DNA of 64,000 bases. Origin: Charina bottae. Taxonomy: Eukaryota > Chordata > Lepidosauria > Squamata > Charinaidae. Within the stretch, counting starts at the first letter, position 1. The number at the start of each line of letters is the position of its first letter. Both the position numbers and the translations under genes were made by a program. Positions 23,639 to 34,235 of this stretch are shown here, in pieces. The notes under the pieces were generated by a model. The model was not told the DNA's origin and ran no database searches. It saw only the letters and a list, made by a program, of their open reading frames with translations. Where the stretch lies: contig JALMGJ010000002.1 of assembly GCA_023362775.1 (NCBI GenBank), forward strand, positions 110,775,981 through 110,839,980, read 5' to 3'.

Positions 23639-23828
23639 TCCTGAGAGCTAATTTAAAATGTTGATAAATTAAAGCTAAAAAGTTGCCTGTCTGTCATAAA
23701 ATGATGATAAAAGTGGTTAAAAATAGTTAAAAATAGTTAAATATATAAAAATTTTAAAATAAAGTATAAAAATAAACTACTAAAAAGTAAACTTTAGAGG
23801 AGCTCTTTCCAGCAAATGCTGCCTCATC

Positions 23829-23855
23829 GCCATCTTGGCCCCACCCCAAGATGGC
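23829..23855 (-). promoter_or_regulatory. Paired YY1-like sites in the LINE 5' UTR
   Basis: Two motifs in perfect inverted orientation, gccatcttgg (23829-23838) and ccaagatggc (23846-23855), sit about 30-55 nt from the element's 5' end. Both match the YY1 core (CCAT in an AAGATGGC context), which sets the transcription start in human L1. A promoter role here is inferred by position and analogy. Confidence 0.5.
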
Positions 23856-23895
23856 CGACTGGCAGTGGCTCTCAATCGCCGTCAGTGGTCATGCA

Positions 23896-24443
23896 GATTT
23901 TTGCAGTCCAGATCTGACAGCTCTACCTATCATACTATGAATATAAAAGGGGCCACTCCGTTTTTAGCCATGATTGCTAAGCATCTGCTTAGTCCAATGC
24001 CCTCTAAAACTGCATCACCTGATAACCTACTGAGGCCCAGTGAGTGTATTTAACATAAATGAAGAGCTTTGGGAACAAGAAGTGGCAGGAAAAAGAATTG
24101 TGAAGCCCGACAAGCTCTTATGACAGCCTCATTGATCGGAAAATATATATTTTCCTCAAGCTAAAGTTCTTTACAACCAGTAAGAATTGTATTTCTAATG
24201 GTCTGCAAGCCTTGAGGGAGATGTGTGTGTGTGTGTGTTTATCTCCTCAATGGTAGATAGCAGGGTATTATCAATGAAGTATGGATACTTAGGAAGTCAC
24301 GTGTCCCAGAGATAAGATTGGAGGAATGATGGCATATTATATAAAAATGGAATCTATATACCCAAGCAACTATTGCAGAGAACCAGAACACAAAATAATT
24401 GGGTGCCTGGGATTTTCATTACAGTATTCTGAACAAAAAGTGT

Positions 24444-24478
<35 letters not shown>

Positions 24479-27400
24479 AAGGCAAGGAGTTATAATATTT
24501 CCTGGCTTCCAGATTCCTCTACAAACATTTTATTTAAGTGGAGTCTCATTTTTGTAGCTTTCCACTTATTTACTTCCAAAACACGGTACAGTTTCTGTGG
24601 GTTACACAGGCTGATGCTTTCAAATTTTTCCTCCACACTGGGCAGACTGGGTAGGCAGCTGGCTTTCCAGCAGACAGCAATTCAAGCATCTAGCAAGCAA
24701 CAATAGCTCTCTCTCTTCCTGGAGTGTGTGTATTTTTGCTGACTGATAAGGTGTTATGCATCCAAAAACCTGACAACATTGTCCTTGGGTTTTGATCAAG
24801 GGATCCTTTGGCTTTGGAACCAGTTGGCATGGTATGTGCCAGGGCACTAGCAAGGCAGAAATAATAGAAATAATGGGTATTAAATGTCAGCTTATCCACA
24901 TCTAGTCTTATAATTACATGTGACAAATATTTAGGATATAAACAATTATGTGAATAATACCACACCACCATCTGGTTGCTCTTTTATTCTGAGAGCCTGA
25001 TTTTTATAGATCTGAAAATTTTACCCCTTAAGTACTGTACAAAAAACAGATGCCTTTTGATGACATTCCTTTTTCAAAAGCATTGGTGATTGCCTTCTAG
25101 TTATTTCTGAAAATAATTTGCCTTAAAAGCAGTTTGATTTAGCTGAAGCCTATTCCACTTTTTTAATCATCTTCTCTTCTGTAGTTTATTGTAAATAAAA
25201 TTTACATTGGACTTTGGCTGCTGCCAGTGCTTTGTTGACATTCAGAACCCCACCATAGCTTTTCTCAGCTCTCCCAGCTCTGAAATTCAGCTGCACGTGT
25301 TGAGGAACCCACGCTGCTTAACTCTGAGGCTGTCTTATGTACAGATTTGAGAAATAAAAATATGTTGCTCTCCTGTGGGACAAGACTACATAAATCCCTT
25401 TCAGTAATAAAGCTCTGGGCTGCATCAAGGCAAACAGACTGTGTGAGGGTCCTGATCCTTTAGCTATTAATTCAAAGACTACAAGCCATCAAAGGATATG
25501 AAAGAGTTCTTTATAAAAGCAAGTGACCCTTTCCAAGGCAAAGGCTAGACTGAGGAAAAGCCTGCGCAAACGGCAGTTACATCTTCCACCTTCGTACCAG
25601 CTCCCCCCCCCCCATTGGGGGATTCATTTTGTGACAGCCCCTCCTTACATTTTACAGTTTCCATACCTTCCTTTACTAACAAGCTGATAGCGCCATTCAG
25701 GCTGGCCTTCGTGTCAGGTCATTCGACTAGACAGCCTAATCAACATTCCTAACGACCCTGCAGGCATTCCAGACTCCCACTACACTACGCTGGCAGGATG
25801 CTCCATCCTGACACTCTGTATGCAGCATCTAGGAAAGGGAAATCATTTATTTACTGCAATATATTGTTTCACACATTTGCACTTGTTCAGTTATGTTCAG
25901 CCTATGGATGTATCTCTTTGGTCTTCAATTTTATTCCAGAACAATATTTATGGATTTTAAACCCTGATCTTAAAAAGGACTTTTAAGTAATTCCACAGGG
26001 ATGAGACATTCAGTAAATAGGGAACCTCCTAGAACTACACAAGTCTACATGGCACACTTCTCTTTCCCACACGGAAGGCTAGTAATCCTTCCACTGAGAT
26101 CTTGGAACCCAAGTCTGTGTTACTTGTCTCTAAAGTAGCCACCCCCAACCTGCTGACATCCAGAGCAATAGACCCAACCACATGCAATCCACTGCCATTG
26201 GCCACTGGTGCTGACAAAGAAATGACATTCAAAACAATCTGAAGGGCATTTGGTTGCCTATCCCTGATTTAGGGCTCTGAAGAGTCCAGGGAATTATACT
26301 GATCCTATGTTCTTTGACTCCCTGCATTGCCAAAACCCAATGAATGGAGTTAGATGCTGAAGGCTGATCAGAAGAGACAAGCAGAGAAAGGGAAAATGGT
26401 GGAAGATCTGTTTCTACACTGCAGACAACCATGAAATGCTGTACAGAAGAAAAAAGAAATCACTGGGAATATTCCAAATATTGTCTAAAAACTGCATATG
26501 TTTTCTTCAATGTGGGAGTCTCTAAATGTGTTGGCATACAATTCCCATCATTATCAGCCAGGTTGGGAAAGATTGGCCTATAAGCCTGAGTAACTCACTG
26601 GAACTTGATTTGGAGTGATTGGATTGGGCTGATAACTGAATTTATCTCTCCATTAACTGATGTTCTGCCCCTAGCTTTTGAACAAGAACAGAAGAGTAAC
26701 ATAGAACCAGACTCCACCAAGATAGAATTCAGTCTGATGCCACCTTATCATTAAGTTAAATAATGGTTCTAGATGTCTTCAAGTATTGAGAAATCATGGA
26801 GGGTTTACCCATTAAGGAAGGAGCGTAGGAAAAAGCATACAAGCTCTGTCCCTTTCTGTCGTATCCCCATTGCTTTCTCTATGCAGAGGGTGGATATGTG
26901 CAGCAGAAGACATTCGCTACCCATGGAAGAGCCCTCCCCAATTTAGGAACATGATTTTTAAAGGTTCTGAACTGAAAGCAGTCATCTTCTCTCTATGGGC
27001 ATGATGAAAGGGGCAGAGCTGGAATACCTATCCCCTTCTGCTGCCCAACTGACCCAGAATGTGGTGGCAGCACCCAACCAGGGTACTATCTCTACACAAA
27101 TCTACATGAACTAAGTTTAAAGATACACAACAATGGGACACCATGGCTGGGCTATCTTTTTTGAGTCCTATTAGCTCTGAAAATGGACTACCAGGAAAAA
27201 CATATAATTTAAGGTAAAAATGGCCACTATGAAACTGGATGCTTACTGTTGAACTCATTCTGTCAGGAAATGAAACATTTTGAACCAAAGTTTTGTCATC
27301 ATAAGGCTCCAAATAATTGTTTACTGAATAATTGCAATAATAATTGTAATTGTAGTAATAACTGAGCATACTTGATGCACTTATGCAAATGATGCTTTTT

Positions 27401-27887
27401 AATTTTACATTAGGCAGTGATTTAATTTTTAAAGAACTAACTTAGCATTCATATTTTTAAAAAGGAAATGGGTTACTTTTGAAAGGACATGTCAAGTAAG
27501 CGTGGTTCCTAAAGCTTCTGTGTGGCTCAGACGTCAAATACCATTCTAGTTCAGATTTCCAAACTACGTATTCATTCTGAGATATTTAAATCAGGAGAGA
27601 GTCTCACTTTATGGGTACATCATACTATGATTACTAACCTTTTCATGAAAAGGCTAGTGGGCCAGAATTGCCCCTCTTAATATGTTACTGAAGAACTGAA
27701 GAACTTTCTTCTTCAGTACATAATCTTCAGATTTCTGCTAATCTTCATTTTTTGTTTTGTCCCTATATTGGGAAGTTTTGCACATTATGTATGTTAACAA
27801 TGCATCTGTTTTTTCTTTTCTGGTGTTTACTCCACTGTCATGTATTTGGGGGACAGGCATTAAGTTTATGTAAATACAGATATGATC
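23896..27887. other. Unclassified DNA with microsatellites
   Basis: No open frame resembling a protein. A (GT)n run lies at 24440-24478 and a shorter one at about 24221-24238. At about 26515-26575 there is a piece of a dispersed sequence (gttggcatacaattcccatca) also seen in diverged form near 30955-31085, 35660-35765 and 41895-41960. It may be a palindromic non-autonomous DNA transposon. The rest I cannot assign. Confidence 0.4.
24440..24478. repeat. (GT)n microsatellite
   Basis: About 19 dinucleotide units with one interruption. Confidence 0.95.
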
Positions 27888-27895
27888 CCTTAAGG

Positions 27896-28168
27896 CAGGG
27901 GTGGGCAACGTCAGGCCCGTGGGGCATATAAGGCCCGCGGGGCTCCCGCCTAAGGCCCGCGGGGCTCCCGCCCACAAACCCCACCACTTCCATGTGATTG
28001 GCTCCCGCCCAGAAACCCCGCCCCCCAGTGCTTGTGATTGGCTCCCGCCCGCAAACTCCGGCCCCCGGTCCACGGAAATCCCAGAAACCCCGCCCCCACC
28101 CCCCCATCCCGGTCCCCGGTTATAAATATCCAAATGGCCCTTGGCAGAAAAATGGTTCCCCACCCCTG
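27896..28168. mobile_element. hAT-type MITE with GC-box core
   Basis: 273 bp with inverted ends (caggggtgggcaac left; reversed right end caggggtggggaacc) and flanking 8-mers ccttaagg (27888-27895) and cattaagg (28169-28176), 7 of 8 matching. The core holds repeats of gattggctcccgcccgcaaac, with inverted CCAAT and GC-box motifs at about 27996 and 28036. No coding capacity. Confidence 0.85.
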
Positions 28169-28176
28169 CATTAAGG

Positions 28177-28498
28177 GTATGCAAAACCTTAACATAGATA
28201 GGGTAGAAAGGAGTTAAAATGTGTAATTCTAAGATCTCTTCAAAGGAAGGATTATGGTCCAAGAAAAAGAATATTAAAAGCTTCATAGTAGGCTATCTGT
28301 AAAGATTAACACTCAGGAATGGGGCACTCTTTCAACTGAAAGACAAGCATTTCAGGGGCTCACTTGCTAGCGATTGGCAGAGCCACAGCCCAATTGACAA
28401 CGGTCATAGTACAAAATGGGCAGAGCACATCCAATGTGGGCCTACCAATCCTGATCCTTTTCCCATATTTATGTGCCCTTCACTCTCATTTACTCAAG
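28177..28498. other. Unclassified DNA
   Basis: Short spacer with no recognised feature. Confidence 0.35.
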
Positions 28499-28640
28499 AC
28501 AGCCTGCATGGTAGAGTGGTCAAGGCGTTGGACTAAAAGGGGAGAGACCCAGGTTCAAGTACTCTCGTAGGCACTGAAGCTAGTTTGGTGAGTTTGGGCC
28601 AGTCACTCCCTCTCAGCCTGAATCAGAGCCAGGCTTTTTC
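28499..28640 (+). mobile_element. tRNA-related SINE fragment
   Basis: It begins with a tRNA-like segment, tggtagagtggtcaaggcg (A-box region) and gacccaggttcaagtac (B-box region), then a body with gggccagtcactccctctcagcc, which is typical of squamate SINEs. The 3' tail is missing or replaced. Limits are approximate. Confidence 0.6.
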
Positions 28641-28754
28641 AAACTTGGCTGATAAACAAAACCCCTTGTTGCATTAATAGCTTTGCTGTAAGGACTAGAC
28701 AAGCACAGTGAAAAAACAAATGGATCCTGCAACCATAGCAAGAAGAACAACACT

Positions 28755-28865
28755 CTCATTGGTTGTTGTGGGTTTTCCGGGCTGTGTGGCCGTGTTCTGG
28801 CAGTTTTTGTTCCTAACATTTCGCCAGTAGCTGTGGCTGGCATCTTCAGAGGACAGGAGCACAGC
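28755..28865 (-). mobile_element. PLE family C terminus
   Basis: The minus strand carries a PLE end: ctgaagatgccagccacag, ctggcgaaa, then an acggccacacagcccggaaa stretch. It contains the hammerhead-like core described separately at 28816-28853. No coding part and no target duplication found; limits approximate. Confidence 0.6.
28816..28853 (-). ncRNA. Hammerhead-ribozyme-like motif, PLE family C
   Basis: On the minus strand the order is tcct (stem I), CTGAAGA (core CUGANGA), gccag/ctggc (a 5-bp stem II), GAAA (core), a short u-guu stem III and cleavage region, then agga, which pairs with tcct. This is the minimal type-I hammerhead layout reported for PLEs, with a very short stem III. Cleavage after guu is predicted and untested. 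Confidence 0.55.
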
Positions 28866-29327
28866 TAGAAAATTCTCTCTGTGCCCAAGTCACTCTCATT
28901 CCTTCTCCCTTTTACACACACAAACACACTCATTTCAATTAGACTTTAAAAATGACCATTAACCACATGGAAGACATTTAAATATCGGATTGCAGTTTTG
29001 GAATAATTCTGGGTGGGAAGACAAATGCTGCCAAGAATAGTGTCATACAGAAATGAAATATTGCAATGGTCAAAAAAGAAGGGTAACCAAAAACACAAAG
29101 TGAAATAACAACAAGGTCAAGTACATATGAATACGGTGGGCCACAAGTTAAAATATACAATACTATTTACTAATATTTTACTGTATATGGAATTATAAAA
29201 GCATATATAAAAATACACCAAAAACAATGAAAAGGCCCAGAACAGCCAACATGTAAAAACCAATAAACAGACACAAATATTCCCACTGGAATGCTCACTA
29301 ACAGATATAATGCTGACGAAACACGTC
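28866..29327. other. Unclassified DNA
   Basis: AT-rich spacer without recognised features. Confidence 0.35.
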
Positions 29328-30058
29328 TATGAAGGTTCTCAGTCATCCAGGTGGAATTGTCTGTAGCTTGAATCATGTCAACTGGATTTCTATTTTCTTA
29401 ATGGAAACGTTTCGCTCCTTATCCAAGGGGCTTCTTCAGTCTGAGCAAAGTTGGTAAGGGAATCCTAAATATGTTCCTAGGTAGCTGTGTGACCTTACAC
29501 CTGGGGCTAGGTCATGGTTATATTGAGATGTAATTTTTAAGTCCTTTTATCATCTAATGGAGGGTCGTTAAAAACACCATGCTGCTGTTGAGCTTCTGAA
29601 ATGGTCTTAATCTTCCTAGGCACAGAAGACAACACGGGGAGGAAGATGGGGGAGAGTTTGTGCCTGAGGCCCCCACCTCTATTCAAGGAAGGATTTTCCA
29701 AGTTGGCATAAATGGATTCCTTGACCCCTCTCTCAAACCACCTATCTTCTCTGTCTAAAATGTGAACATTAATGTCCTCAAATGAGTGTCCTTTTTCTTT
29801 TAGATGAAGATAAACTGCTGACTCTGGTCCTGTGGTGTTATTTCTCCTGTGTTGTGCCATCCTCCTGTACATAGGTTGTTTGGTTTCTCCAATGTAGAGT
29901 TCAGAGCACTCCTCACTGCACTGGATTGCATAAACTACATTGCTTTTCTTATGTTTTGGAGTTTGATCTTTGGGGTGTACAAGCCTCTGTCTCAGTGTGT
30001 TGGTGGGTTTGAAATATACAGGTACATGTATATTTCCACATACACCACATACCGTCTT
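29328..30058 (-). mobile_element. PLE family A, 3' part with GIY-YIG region
   Basis: The left end (gtctatgaaggttctcagtc) is the 3' terminus of family A, as at 14.9 and 33.7 kb. The minus strand encodes the C-terminal GIY-YIG endonuclease region. A hammerhead-like core (tttc at 29410-29413, tcttcag at 29433-29439 on the top strand) lies near the 3' end. It is 5'-truncated, so no RT domain is present, and it has no inverted arm. The right limit is uncertain. Confidence 0.82.
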
Positions 30059-30115
30059 CTCCACAAGGAGAACTCTGGGCAGTTCACAACCAAACCAAAC
30101 TAAAGGTTTGAACAA
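29537..30115 (-). pseudogene. PLE GIY-YIG endonuclease fragment
   Basis: An open frame of 192 codons. KPTNTLRQRLVHPKD is the linker found after the RT in PLEs. VVYAIQCSEECSELYIGETKQPMYRRMAQHRR is the GIY-YIG nuclease core (here VYAI and LYIGET) with its conserved Arg. The rest (HSFEDINVHILDRED, then RGVKESIYANLENPSLNRGGGLRH) completes the domain. In intact elements this nuclease nicks the target DNA. The first roughly 19 residues come from flanking DNA and the RT is missing, so it is a truncated piece. Confidence 0.85.
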
Positions 30116-31114
30116 ACAAACAGATCTTCAGTTAATGCTGAAAACACACATGGCCTGGCACCAGATGCGGCTGGCCAGGGAGGGAATTGCATACTCAGGT
30201 GCCAGTTTCCACATAGCTGCACCCACAAATCCTAGACAGACACCTCCAGTCAATTGGCTATACTTCTTTTTACCTTTCCCAGAGTTATGGCAAAGTAAAG
30301 ATGATGGCCACAACACAGATGATGGTCTAATTAGCAGCACCCAGAACACCAGACTGTCTTCTTCATGGAGCCATATCTCCTTCCCACCTCTTTGCTACTC
30401 CCTCAAGCTCACTGCTACTGTTTTCTCTGTGATGGATTGGATGTAGTTGCAATCAGTGTAGAAAATATTGAGCTAGGTGGACCAGTGGTCTGCTTTGGTC
30501 TGTAATTTATAAAGCTTTTATACTGCTTCAATCTTGAATGACTCTAAGTGGCTTACGGTCAACAATATGCAATATAACAGTAAATTGTACAATAATAATA
30601 ACAGCAAATATTACAAAATACAATTACAAGATATTATCTAGCCAAGTATGAAGCAACTTCGTATTATTCCTATACCACAGCAAATCAGGTACAGCTGTAC
30701 AGAACCACTTGCTTATATTGTTCTGAGGTTTCTAGCCATTAGAGCCACAGTACGCATGTACTGTATTTATGGATGTGTATGTGTGTTTATTTGCCCTGCC
30801 CAGGATCAGAATGACAATGATAAAATATTCTGGGATACAGTTTTAGATATGCCAATAATTTATTATGGAGTTACTACTGCTTTAATGGAATGTGTTTGCA
30901 GTCACAGGAAATACCTATGTTACAGTTGCTTGATTGCTTCAAGAAACTTTCTTGACCAGCATTCCTCAACCATGTGCTCCCCAGCAATGTTGATACTACA
31001 GCTACCAGCATTCCCAATCAGCATGCCCTGTGGTGGCTGGGAATTCTGAAAGTTACATCTGGAGGACACCAGGTTGGGGTTGAGAAATTTACAGATATGG
31101 AATATAGATATGGA
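30059..31114. other. Weak L2/CR1-like remnants and unclassified DNA
   Basis: 30060-30090 (gaactctgggcagttcacaacc) resembles the L2 3' UTR at 16450. The stretch 30500-30640 looks like a LINE tail (tttatactgcttc, then agtggcttacggtc). A palindromic segment at about 30955-31085 may be a decayed non-autonomous DNA transposon. None is firm. Confidence 0.35.
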
Positions 31115-31131
31115 ATCTACAACATACAGTG

Positions 31132-31809
31132 TGTTAGAAGATTTCAAACAAATGCACCCCCCTTCCATATTTTTTCCTTCACAAACCTCCATTTTCTTCC
31201 CATGCAACATTGCCTTCTCCTTGAGCAAGGTAAAAGGTTAAAAATTACAAATAGAATGGGTTCTGTGCAAAAGGGGATGCCAGAGATTAAAAATATAAAA
31301 GGAAGCCAACTGCTTAGACAAAGGATTCCCTTCCATTCAATCAGAAACCTTGGAACACAAAAGGTCAGCTCATTCACAGAACTTAGCCAGCCCATTCAGG
31401 TAGACCTTCTTCCCCAGCCAAACAGATCTCCATAATCGAATAACAAAAGATTCCTTCCAAGGTGCACATTCCAAGTAGTAGACAAAGCCACAGCCTGCAG
31501 GGAACACAGACAGGAAACACAAACAGCAGGGGGCCCAACCACAGAGCGCCTCCTCTCTGAAATCTGGCAAATTACACTTCTCTCAAGTTCCTAGGGGGCA
31601 GGAACACCTTTGCATAGCAACGACCAAGCTCTCCTATATAAATGGCTTGTGGGGAAAATACAAGTGTGGCCACCTTCCAACCAGCATATTCTGTACTTTG
31701 TACTCTGTATATGCTCTTGGGAAATAAACCAGCAAACCTCTGTTCCAGCAACTGCCTGCGTCTTTTCATTCCCAGCTTGGGACGAACCTTGGTAAGATTC
31801 CTTCTAACA
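31132..31809 (+). mobile_element. Solo LTR of a retrovirus-like element
   Basis: 678 bp starting tgttagaag and ending cttctaaca, with the 4-bp duplication agtg (31128-31131 and 31810-31813). It contains a TATA-like ctatataaatgg at about 31635 and a polyadenylation signal aaataaacc at about 31723, so it reads on the plus strand. The internal region was lost, presumably by LTR-LTR recombination. It was inserted into an existing PLE, so it is the younger of the two. The class cannot be set from an LTR alone; a 4-bp duplication fits gammaretrovirus-like or some gypsy elements. Confidence 0.85.
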
Positions 31810-31810
31810 A

Positions 31811-32242
31811 GTGTAAGGACTGTAACAGCCACTATGTAGGGCAGACAGGCAGAAGACTAGCAGAGCGCATCCATAAACACCAACTAGCACTCAAAAGACA
31901 TGATGAAAACTTCTTAATCTCACAACACATGGACAGACTCAACCATAGTTTCAACTGGGAAACTGTGAGCATCCTAGACCAAGCTAAATCCCAAAATGCT
32001 AGGGAATTCCTGGAAGCTTGGCACTCAGACAAGTCAGCCATCAACAGGCACATAGAGGTAAACAACATTTACATACAATTCAAAAGAGACAATAAAAAGC
32101 TAAAAAGGAAACAAAAAGAACAGAACTCCTCCTCACTAGCAATCAACACCCAAGATAAGCAAAGATTAACACCAGGATTAGCACCAGACAAACAAACAAG
32201 CAGTAAACAATACCCTGATCAAAGAACAGGCTACTGTATATA
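31811..32242 (+). pseudogene. PLE family B GIY-YIG fragment
   Basis: In frame from 31811 it reads [21 protein letters not shown], a GIY-YIG core, then [24 protein letters not shown] and [20 protein letters not shown], to a stop at 32242. The same residues occur in the copy ending at 41372. The RT part is absent, cut off on the left. It is a fragment and not expressed as such. Confidence 0.82.
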
Positions 32243-32253
32243 AACAGAGAGCA
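32236..32253 (+). promoter_or_regulatory. TATA-like site in PLE family B terminus
   Basis: gtatataaacagagagca lies some 30 nt before the hammerhead-like core. It is conserved letter for letter at 41711-41728 in the other copy, while the sequence around both has drifted. It could be the promoter within the element's terminal repeat. Confidence 0.45.
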
Positions 32254-32273
32254 AACCCCACTCCCTTCTAGTA

Positions 32274-32307
32274 CTGAGGATGTTGCCTAGTCGGGCAATG
32301 AAACGTC
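32274..32307 (+). ncRNA. Hammerhead-ribozyme-like motif, PLE family B
   Basis: CTGAGGA (CUGANGA) at 32274-32280, a stem ttgcc/ggcaa, GAAA at 32300-32303 and GTC at 32305-32307 are in hammerhead order. The likely cleavage point is after gtc. Stem I is not well preserved in this copy. Related motifs lie at 41749-41782 (core mutated) and in the inverted end at 45.9 kb. Confidence 0.55.
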
Positions 32308-32397
32308 TCCAACAAACAACCAACCTCAGAAAGCACCAAGGACTCCACAGTTCAACCCTGAGCTACAGATATTCTCTCCTATTGAAATTTACTCTAT

Positions 32398-32442
32398 ATG
32401 AATGAATGAATGAATGAATGAATGAATGAATGAATGAATGAA
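32398..32442. repeat. (aatg)n microsatellite
   Basis: About eleven tetranucleotide units directly after the PLE end. Confidence 0.95.
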
Positions 32443-32886
32443 CTCTACTGCATTTATTGGACAGTAAACATTATTAAAATTATCAAGGGCCTAGAGCAAT
32501 CCTTGTGCAATATTATAAATTACAATAAGCTATTTAATTTAGAAAAAAAAACTTAAGTGGGGACATGTCTAAACTATATAAATTAAGTGTGGCATGGTGC
32601 AAGTAGACAAAGATTATTTATTAGCATGCCTCACAGTAGTAAACCCATAATCATCAATGAAGGTGAAAGACAATGTGATTTTTAAACTAAATGGAATTTG
32701 CTTACTTTAGCTGGAAGCCACATAAATGGCTTTCAGAGGAGATTATGCAAATTCACAGGCTACTAGATCAAAAGTACCTTTTGCAAATGCTAGTTGCTTG
32801 GAATGGCATCAACTGTAGGAAAGGGCTCAGACCCTATATATGAGCTTGGGAAACAACATAGAGTAAACATAAGGTATTTGATCTGA
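32443..32886. other. Unclassified DNA
   Basis: AT-rich, nothing recognised. Confidence 0.35.
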
Positions 32887-32899
32887 TCAAGTATGTGTA

Positions 32900-33236
32900 A
32901 GGTAAAAGGTAAAGGTACCCCCCGCACATTTGTGCAGTCGTGTCCGACTCTAGGGGCCGGTGCTCATCTCCGTTTGTTAGCCAAAGAGCCAGCGCTGTCC
33001 GAAGACGCTTCCACGGTCATGTGGCCGCATGACACATGCGGAACGCTGTTACCTACCCACCGAAGTGGTACCTATTCATCTACTTGCATTTGCATGCTTT
33101 CGAATTGCTAGGTTGGCAAGAGCTGGAGCTAGTGCGGGAGCTCATTCCGCACACAGGGCTAGGGATTTGAACCTCCGAACTTGCAATCTTCCGATCGACA
33201 AGCCTGGCATCTTACCCACTGAGCCACCACGCCCCC
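32900..33236 (-). mobile_element. tRNA-derived SINE, copy 2
   Basis: Same family as 377-710, well conserved, with a perfect 13-bp duplication tcaagtatgtgta (32887-32899 and 33237-33249). The B box reads ggtTcaaatcc on the minus strand. The L1 fragment that starts at 33255 used the same target sequence. Confidence 0.92.
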
Positions 33237-33331
33237 TCAAGTATGTGTACTTTTTTTTATATAATTTTTTACTAGAATTTTACAATACATAGTTAAAAGT
33301 TAGAAATAGAAAAAGAAATAGAAATAGAAAT

Positions 33332-33418
33332 ACAAAAGAAAAGAAAAGAAAAGAAAAGAAAAGAAAAGAAAAGAAAAGAAAAGAAAAGAAAAGAAAAGAA
33401 AAGAAAAGAAAAGAAAAA
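33332..33418. repeat. (aaaag)n microsatellite in the L1 UTR
   Basis: About seventeen pentanucleotide units. It sits in the L1 3' UTR; the related L1 tail at 62.7 kb has only a short version, so it expanded here. Confidence 0.93.
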
Positions 33419-33891
33419 GTGTAGTAAAGTAAAAGAAGAAGAAAATATAAAGTATGAAACATAGGTAACTTCCAATCTATCACTGGTCATGAAAACAAAA
33501 AAAATCCATCCTAAGTGCTAGTTTTTCATGCAATTTTTTTGTTGTTGTTGTTCAGTCGCTTAGTCGTGTCCGACTCTTTGTGACCTCATGGACCATAGCA
33601 CGCCAGGCCTTCCTGTCCTCCACTGTCTCTCGGACTTTACTCAAATTCATGTTCATTACATCGGTGATGCTATATGTCTATGAAGGTTCTCAGTCATCCA
33701 GGTGGAACAGTCTGTGGCTTGAATCATGTCAACTGGATTTCTATTTTCTTAGTGGAAACGTTTCACTCCTTATCCAAGGAGCTTCTTCAGTCTGAGTAAA
33801 GTTAGTAAGGGAATCCTTAAATATGTTTCTAGGCTGGCTGTGTGACCTTGCACCTGGGGCTAGGTCATGGTTATTTTTGAGATGTTTGTTT

Positions 33892-34224
33892 CTAAGTCCC
33901 TTTATCATCTAAAGGAGGATCGTTAAGATTACCCTGCTGCTGTTGAGCTTGTGAAATGGTCTTAATCTTCCTAGGCACAGAAGACAAAGCAGGAAGGAAG
34001 ATAGGGGAAAGGTTATGCCTGAGGCCCCCACCTCTATTCAAGGAAGGATTTTCCAAGTTGGCATGAATGGATTCCTTGACCCCTCTCTCAAACCACCTAT
34101 CTTCTCTGTCTAAAATGTGAACATTAATGTCCTCAAATGAGTGTCCTTTTTCTTTTAGATGAAGATAAACTGCTGACTCTGGTCCTGTGGTGTTACTTCT
34201 CCTGTGTTGGGCCATCCTCCTGTA
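33892..34224 (-). pseudogene. PLE GIY-YIG fragment, left arm
   Basis: The minus-strand frame in this arm encodes YRRMAQHRRSNTTGPES and the following GIY-YIG C-terminal region through NPSLNRGGGLRH to the stop. The N-terminal GIY core is missing, so the nuclease is incomplete. The open frame runs on across the centre into the other arm, but that part reads the opposite strand of the copy and is not native. Confidence 0.85.
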
Positions 34225-34235
34225 AAGGAGTACAG

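Larger units (their letters stand above)
18316..23883 (-). mobile_element. Full-length, apparently intact two-ORF LINE (Vingi-like?)
   Basis: A 5.57-kb non-LTR retrotransposon with a perfect 12-bp duplication agtggtcatgca (18304-18315 and 23884-23895). On the minus strand the order is a 5' UTR of about 245 bp, ORF1 (556 aa), a 42-nt gap, ORF2 (1145 aa) and a 3' UTR of about 170 bp ending with the AATAAA at 18321-18326 and no poly-A. Both frames are open throughout. ORF2 has an endonuclease, RT and a C-terminal CxC..H..C knuckle but no obvious RNase H, which fits the I/Jockey group and in particular Vingi, a clade reported from lizards. The clade call is an inference. A related C-terminal fragment lies at 53340-53700. 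Confidence 0.92.
31115..32397 (+). mobile_element. PLE family B, split by a solo LTR
   Basis: The left piece (to 31131, ctacaacatacagtg) and the right piece (from 31810, agtgtaaggactg) together match the continuous PLE at 41190-41215, so one PLE was split by the LTR at 31132-31809. The coding remnant covers the GIY-YIG region. The 3' end has a TATA-like gtatataaacagagagca (32236), a hammerhead-like core (32274-32307) and the extended terminus ctccacagttcaaccctgagc. Confidence 0.85.

Noticed and set aside
33280..33490. Phe/Leu/Ser-rich frames on the minus strand that look like membrane segments.
   Set aside because: They are translations of the (aaaag)n microsatellite.
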